Below are positions 20,019 through 25,527 of a DNA stretch of 25,527 nucleotides, one piece after another. Position numbers and translations under genes: made by a program. How positions within the stretch are numbered: position 1 is the stretch's first letter; each line of letters starts with the position of its first letter. The notes under the pieces are model-generated. The model saw nothing but the letters and a program-made list of their open reading frames with translations, did no database searches and had not been told where the DNA came from. Source of the stretch: Cylindrobasidium torrendii FP15055 ss-10 (lineage: Eukaryota > Basidiomycota > Agaricomycetes > Agaricales > Physalacriaceae); NCBI GenBank assembly GCA_000934385.1, contig KN880743.1:1-25527 (forward strand), written 5' to 3'.

Positions 20019-22771
20019 ATGTTCCACAAACGCGTTTCCAAGTCAAAGCCAGCTCGCCGCGCGCTGCTCGACGATGACCACGACGAGGCTCCCAAGAACG
20101 ATGTCGCCAACTCTGCCGCGGAATCACCCAGCACGCTGGCAACCAAACTCAAGGACCGCGCAAAGAAATCACGGCCAAAATCACGACTGAGCTTCGGTGG
20201 GCCAGAAGATGAGGTGCGTCTCTAAAGTATCATACATACCCGGCTCCTAATCTTCTGCAGGAAAGTGCTGAACCTGTTTTTCAAGTCAAGAAATCGCGAC
20301 TCAGCCAGCAATCGGCAAAGAGCAGTAAGCAGTCCCAGTACGTCCTTCTCACCGTAATGCTCAGCTGTTTTAGCATACTCATCTCTCTGAAGGAGTATAT
20401 TGGACATATCAATCTCCTCTACGGCATCAAGCTCTGGTCCAACATATGATGCTGCACACTTGGACGAACTGCGCGCCAGTACACGGAAGGCCCCAAGACC
20501 TGCAGTGGAGAATGATTCCTACGATGCAGATATGTCTATGAGCGTGGATGATGTGCAGGAAGTGACGATGTCCATCGTCGACGAAGAGCAACCTGCTGGT
20601 GAGTCAATCGTACTTACGTCGAACTTGGCTGACTTGGCTCAAGGTACAGCCATTCACACCGAATCACACATCAAGCAGGCCAAAGAACGTCGAGAGCGTG
20701 CTAGGAAAGCTCCAGGGGAAGAGGACTACATCTCACTCTCGTTGACGACACGGTCCGATGAAAAGGGACCCCATCCCTCCAGTCGACTAGTACGCGAGGA
20801 CGATGAATTAGGCGAGGGAGACGATGGTGCGCCTGCCAAAATCCATAGAGAATCTTACTGACTATCCGCAGAGTATTCAGAATTCACTAGCGCACAGGAG
20901 CGCATCGCTCTTGGGAAGAAGTCACGCAAGGTCGAGGCGCAGAAGCGGCGCGCCGACATAGAGAATATGATTGCAGAAGCGTGCGTTGTATCTCATGTGT
21001 TTGGGAAGCCACTCACACTTGCACAGTGACTTTGACGATGAAGAAGCAGAATGGGAGGAGGCACAACTAAAGCGTGGTGGCCATCTCGGGGGCACATCAT
21101 CCTCCACTACCAAGCACAAACTCGAGTACAAGCCAGCACCCAGTCAGTCTCCCTTTGCATTCTTGCTGATCTTTATTGAACGCCATCTAGTTCCCCCTGC
21201 TACGAGTATTCCTTCCCTTGGCACTGCTGTAGACCAACTAGCTCAGCAACTGGCAATCCTCACGGCGTCCCATGCCGCAAATGTGTCTGCTATGGCCTCT
21301 ACGGCGCAGGAACGTGACATGCTTGATCGTCAGGAATCCGAAATGCGCGAGATGGTCACCCGTGCGGAGGAGAAGCGAGCATGGTTTAGCTCGTTCAACG
21401 ACTGGGTTGAAGCAGTGGCTAGCTTCCTTGACGAAAAAGTGCGCTCTACATTGCACTTGGATTAGCTCCATACTGACAGCTTTCTGCTAGTTTCCGTTGG
21501 TCGAGAAATTGGAGGACGAGCACATTTCATTCCTTCAAGAACGGTACGAGATGCTCCGGAAGCGCAGGATGGATGACGACCGCGATGACTTGTCGTTGTT
21601 CTTTGGCACGCCACCGACCCCAATTCCGGAGAATGAAAGTGAAAACGACGAATTCGGGCGCGCGCGGCCGGGTGTGGAGGAGCGTCGAGCAGAGCGACGG
21701 AATGACCGTCTTGCGAGACAGCAAAGGCGTGCCCGCCAGCGTGGTGAGGAGGAAGGGTACTCGACGGATGAGGAGCTACCTCCAGCTGATAATGCTGCCT
21801 ATCAAAGTGCCTTGCAGGGCCTGGAAGACAAGAGGGCTGAGGTGCTGGCAGACGTGAAAGCAAAGGAGTTCTTGGACCCTGGGCAAGGCCGATGGTCAGA
21901 ATGGCGCGAGCGGTACACGGACAGTTATGTCGGCGCGTACGGCGGTCTTGGTGTCGTCAGTGTATGGGAATTCTGGGCTCGGTTGGAGATGGCGCGATGG
22001 GATTGTATCGAGGTGCGCTTACATGTTCCGCATGCGAACCTGGTGCTGACACGACCGCAGGACTTGAACAGCTTGGATTCATTCAAGTGGTACAGAGGCT
22101 TGTATGTTTACTGTCGACCAGATGGCCAGGAGCTTGGGCCAGAGGGTGATCTTGTCGCGTCGATGATCACTACTGCTGTCATCCCCCGTCTGGCGAAAGT
22201 CTTGGAGGGAGGCGCGCTGGATGTTTATTCATCTAAACATATCAGGCGTGTCGTTGATCTCACCGAAGAGGTCGAAGCCAGTGTCGAAAGCGTTGAGGAT
22301 GGGCAAATCAAGAAACAGGTCTGTATTCTGTTTGTCCACTCGACTTGTTTGCTAACCTCCGGAATACAGGTCTTGTATAAAGCGGTGCAGACATGTTTTG
22401 ACCGCGCTGTGGCCGATGTACAAACTCTACAATCAGCACAAGGATCTGGAATGTCGGGGTTCAACCCGGATGGTCTCCCTGCGCGAAAGCGGTACCTTGC
22501 ACGACGCTTGAAGCTTTTGCGTAACTTGCTTAGGTGGAGAAAGCATATTGGAGACACGTACGGCGTCGGTCGGACGGTTGAGGTGCTGCTAGAGGATGTT
22601 ATGTTGCCGGTTGCAAATAGTGGGTGGGAGGTTGGTGGAGAAGACGTTATGCGACAGGTATGTTTCGCAAGTCACATCGGTACGCATTCTGACGGCCCCT
22701 TGAAGGTTTTGGCAACGCTACCAGAAGAACTCGTTCCGCAAGTCTTGAGGACGCGGTTAGCAATCCAGTAG
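20019..22771 (+). CDS. PAXBP1/GCFC-family protein (spliceosome disassembly / Ntr2-like)
   Basis: Probable nuclear protein of the GC-rich-sequence-binding-factor family. Its relatives (metazoan PAXBP1 and GCFC2, yeast Ntr2 at the N-terminus) are tied to intron-lariat spliceosome turnover. Eleven exons: 20019-20213, 20261-20337, 20393-20598, 20644-20826, 20872-20980, 21027-21142, 21191-21438, 21491-22012, 22061-22318, 22370-22657, 22706-22771; 755 aa. The N-terminus (MFHKRVSKSKPARRALLDD) and the SGPTYDAAHLDELRAST segment are typical, followed by SHIKQAKERRERAR and an acidic EEDYISL motif. A charged helical middle contains FDDEEAEWEEAQLKRGG and a coiled-coil-like stretch (about 300-380). The GCFC domain occupies about 440-720, with EFLDPGQGRWSEWRERY, WEFWARLEMARWD and SFKWYRGLYVYC. 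The start at 20019 was preferred over an in-frame ATG at 19965 because the family begins this way. The 45-nt intron 20599-20643 is open in frame, so its splicing is less certain than the others. Confidence 0.9.
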
Positions 22772-23573
22772 AGACTTTGTATGGGAGGTACAGTGTTATT
22801 TATGTGCAGCATGTACAACAGCCTCTTGCCTGAGTGGGTCAACGCGTGAGGACTATATTCGAGTAACCATCAATGACACCAAGGGCGTCGGGCATAACAC
22901 TCCTACCTGGCGCCCTTTGGATGTGCTCGACACAGTGATATTGGAGTAATTTTGACCAGCGCCTGCGAGAATGTGAGGCGCGCGGCTCGTTCTGCTGCCA
23001 AATATTTCTAGCGTTTATGATGTTATCGACTACATACTACGGAAGTATTAACGTACATCGACCTCAGTTTTAGTAGCATGGATTTTCATTGAAGATCCCA
23101 GGTTGGGTTGGGATGGGCCTTCCCTTTCTCCCGACTGTGAGAAGACGCCAAATGCTCCTCTTGGCCATCCATTTTTCGTCAAATTGCTGTCCAGCATAAT
23201 CGTGCATCAGCGCCGTAAACACGGCCTGACCCATGATCTCACCCAAATTTCACCTGCGCCTTTATCGATATCAAGGATGGGTTTAGGTGGATCGAAGGGA
23301 TGGTCGGAGAAAAGAGCACGTGATCGCGTCGACCTTTGACTTAAACACTCATCACCATGATTTGGTTCGACCACATGCATCACACTGACCCTCGACATAT
23401 CACTTTCTCCTCTTCCATATCACTGTGATACTGGAAGGATTTCATAAGCCTGCGAGGGCGCCAGAGACACTGTCATATACATTGGACACGTATTATTTGG
23501 TACGTTACGCTCTCGTCAGCGTTTCAACGACTTTTCTCAAAAGCGTAATTTTGGTTCTTCTTAAAGAGACTGG
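22772..23573. other. 0.8-kb intergenic region, with possible remnant of a kinase 5' part at its right end
   Basis: Most of this is 3' flank of the GCFC gene and unremarkable sequence. Near the right end, about 23425-23570, one frame reads through residues such as VRYALVSV and TTFLKSVILVLLKETG. These resemble the region just before the HRD loop of FunK1 kinases, but in a different frame from the downstream kinase fragment, and the fragment's own frame has a TAA here. I saw no kinase N-lobe further upstream. Confidence 0.4.
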
Positions 23574-24402
23574 ATGCACCGCGATATCAGACTCGGGAAC
23601 TTTCTCCGGCTTGTCGACGAGGTCGACCACAAGCCGTTTGCCGCGATGGGCATTCAGATTGAACTCCTCTCTACGGGCCAGAACGAGGCGTTCACGGACA
23701 ATTCCAGCACTCGGAACTCCTTCGATAGGCCCGCCTCTGTCGATGCAGAGGAGGTGGCGGAACGTGCGCTCAGTGACACTTTGGAGATCTCGAGCGAGTT
23801 TCGGGCTGCGTGGATAGATGCGGACATGACAGCCAACCTCATGAACGACTTCCAACAAGGATCCGTCTATGACAATGTTCCGGTGGGCACAACGTCTTGG
23901 CACCATTCGTGTTTTCGTAATGTTGACTTTCCAGGGCACCGAAGAATTTCAGTCGTGGGCAATGCAGTATGCCATTGAACAGAAAGAACCCTACGCTCAC
24001 AGTCCTCTCGATGACTTGCACTCGTTCTTCTGGACGACTCTCTGGGCTATTATGAACAACAAGAACCAGGTCTCCGAAAATAAAGATGAATCAGTGTGGC
24101 GGCGTAATTTGCGCGGCACCTGGTCAGATCGGGAAGGTGTGATGTTCGCGTTGTCCAGGCGCAACATGGACTCTAGCTACAGTCCCATGGTCGTCAACAT
24201 GAGGTCGTTCATGGGAGCATGGAAATGCAGGACGGACAACCAGCTTAAAGAATGTCACGCCCGGGCTGTCAAACTTTTTCAGAGTACGGTGGCCACAGGC
24301 GATGATGTTTTGGATATGCACACACCGCTTATGCTCCGCGGTGTTGCGGATTACTTCGAGCTCGTTCTCAAGCACGAGGAGTCTATGGGTTTGTGTACTT
24401 AA
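23574..24402 (+). CDS. FunK1-like kinase fragment, tandem copy 1 (N-terminally truncated, probably a decaying gene)
   Basis: This resembles the C-lobe of fungal-type protein kinase FunK1, an expanded basidiomycete family. Two exons (23574-23882, 23935-24402) give 258 aa. It opens with the catalytic-loop signature MHRDIRLGN (Asp retained) and later has the family's DDLHSFFWTTLWA motif and an LRGTW segment, ending at a natural TAA. The intron splits the segment before GTEEF with GTGGGC...CAG borders, at the same place as in copy 2. No N-lobe, ATP-binding loop or ordinary metal-binding Asp motif is visible. The frame immediately upstream has a stop, while the neighbouring frame carries kinase-like residues. 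That pattern fits a small deletion just before the HRD loop. The start given is simply the first ATG of the open frame. It may be expressed as a fragment or be a pseudogene. Confidence 0.55.
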
Positions 24403-24515
24403 CCCGCCAATTGTTCACGTTTGACCCTGGCGTGGTTAGAAGTAGTCTCGATGAAGACGCCGACCTCGTCTTCCAGTGTGTATCTTGTCTATTAACTCTT
24501 GATGCTCGTTGACAA

Positions 24516-25412
24516 ATGCATCATAAAGGACACATTGTTGCCCTTCTCAAATGGAATATGCTTCACGGTATCTGTATCGATGCCACTCTTAGGCTGGTCA
24601 ATTTCAAGATCGGCCACAAACCGTCTCCCGACGCGAAGAGCATGGTTGAACTCGTTCGTACAAGTGGCGACGGTACACAAGCGGCCACGGATGATGTCGA
24701 TACACTGAACTCTATCGAAGAGCCACAGTCCGGCGACGCGAAAAAAGAAAGATTCGTTGACAATGCCGAAGCGCTGGGGCGCGCGCTCGAAATACTTGGG
24801 ATCTCGAACAAATGTCGGGCTGTGTGGACAGATGCAGACATGGCAGTCAACCTCAACAGCCACTTCGATAGAGAACGCGAGGATAGTGAAGTTCAAGTTA
24901 GCTTGAAGTCCTCGTACTGTGTACGGTTTCTAATATCTGATTTACAGGGTACCAAGGAATTTCTGTCGCGGGCGATGCGCGCGGCCGACGAATGGGAAGA
25001 AGACTACGCTCACGGTCCACTTGACGACCTGCATTCGTTCTTCTGGACGACTCTATGGGCCACGTTGAACAACAAAAACCAGATCCAAACTGCCCGCGTA
25101 GTTGGCTGGCAATGCGACTTACGCGGCACCTGGAAAGAACGGGGCAGTGTGATGGACACATACTCTAACTGCAACATGAACTCTAGTTACGGTCCCATGA
25201 TCATCAGCATGCAGTCGTTCTTGGGGGCATGGAGAAGCAAGATGGACAACCTGCTCAAAGAGGGCCACGTCAAAGCCGCCGAACTTTCAAAGAGCGCGGA
25301 GACCTTAGGAGAGGATATGTTGAATCTGTACAAATACCTTGCGCTCCGTGGCATTACTGAGTACTTCGAGCTAGTCCTTGAGTATGAGGAGCCTCTGCGC
25401 CTGTGGATGTAA
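24516..25412 (+). CDS. FunK1-like kinase fragment, tandem copy 2 (catalytic loop lost)
   Basis: A diverged duplicate of copy 1, 113 nt downstream. Two exons (24516-24896, 24948-25412) give 281 aa; the 51-nt intron is open in frame, so unspliced reading is also possible (298 aa). It shares the identical DDLHSFFWTTLWA motif, LRGTW, the WTDADMAVNL segment (copy 1: WIDADMTANL) and the same C-terminus (EYFELVLEYEEP versus DYFELVLKHEES). Where copy 1 has MHRDIRLGN, copy 2 has MLHGICIDAT, so the catalytic Arg-Asp is missing and it cannot be a normal kinase. The N-lobe is absent here too. It is either a pseudokinase fragment or a pseudogene; long open frames and conserved splice sites argue for fairly recent decay. 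The start is the first ATG of the open frame and is uncertain. Confidence 0.5.
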   Translation: MHHKGHIVALLKWNMLHGICIDATLRLVNFKIGHKPSPDAKSMVELVRTSGDGTQAATDDVDTLNSIEEPQSGDAKKERFVDNAEALGRALEILGISNKCRAVWTDADMAVNLNSHFDREREDSEVQVSLKSSYCVRFLISDLQGTKEFLSRAMRAADEWEEDYAHGPLDDLHSFFWTTLWATLNNKNQIQTARVVGWQCDLRGTWKERGSVMDTYSNCNMNSSYGPMIISMQSFLGAWRSKMDNLLKEGHVKAAELSKSAETLGEDMLNLYKYLALRGITEYFELVLEYEEPLRLWM

Positions 25413-25527
25413 CCCATTGTTGAATCTGTGTCCATCGACGCGGAACGCAGGGCGTAATGAGAGATATCGATGCATACGTTCCGTCCCATTGCGGCGTCAC
25501 GCTCACTTCGAAGGCTTCATGAGAGTC
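25413..25527. other. right window edge, no feature
   Basis: This is the downstream flank of the second kinase fragment. It has no ORF or motif that I can support. Confidence 0.5.

Noticed and set aside
23505..24896. Long minus-strand ORFs opposite both kinase fragments (23939-23505 and 24896-24492)
   Set aside because: They mirror the plus-strand copies and lack kinase motifs; similarity between them follows from the duplicated plus-strand coding sequence.

Overview
This window reads as nuclear DNA of an agaricomycete basidiomycete, probably a wood-decay or polypore-type fungus. The genes are dense and carry many short introns (about 45-60 nt, GTRNGT...YAG). Their families fit that group: polyporopepsin-like secreted aspartic proteases, an Egh16-like (DUF3129) secreted protein and FunK1-type kinase relatives. 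I rebuilt all exon structures by hand from splice sites, phase and family motifs. Every complete gene below closes to an exact multiple of three.

Layout. (1) 1033-4332 (+): two tandem secreted aspartic proteases, each with a TATA box 40-60 nt before its ATG. (2) 6810-4795 (-): a 552-aa secreted protein with an Egh16-like N-terminal domain and a long Asn/Gly-rich, Kex2-site-bearing C-terminal half. (3) 9234-8141 (-): the mRNA-capping RNA 5'-triphosphatase (Cet1 family). (4) 11801-9438 (-): a 12-TM-type MFS transporter with 13 exons, three of them micro-exons. (5) 13606-18200 (+): a full-length ABCB/MDR-type ABC exporter of 1301 aa. (6) 19916-18419 (-) and 20019-22771 (+): a divergent pair only 102 nt apart, encoding a Rad60/Esc2/NIP45 SUMO-like-domain protein and a PAXBP1/GCFC-family protein. 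(7) 23574-25412 (+): two tandem, N-terminally truncated FunK1-like kinase fragments that look degenerate.

How they fit together. The left side is a secretome block: two proteases and one cell-wall or surface protein. The middle mixes a housekeeping capping enzyme with two membrane exporters transcribed away from each other across a 1.8-kb AT-rich spacer. The right side is housekeeping (genome stability and spliceosome disassembly), followed by a small accessory patch of decaying kinase copies. I saw no insertion sequence, CRISPR array, rRNA or tRNA. The points most worth a second look are the possible histidine brace and chimeric architecture of the Egh16-like protein, the SUMO-interaction motifs in the Rad60-like protein, and the degenerate tandem FunK1 copies.
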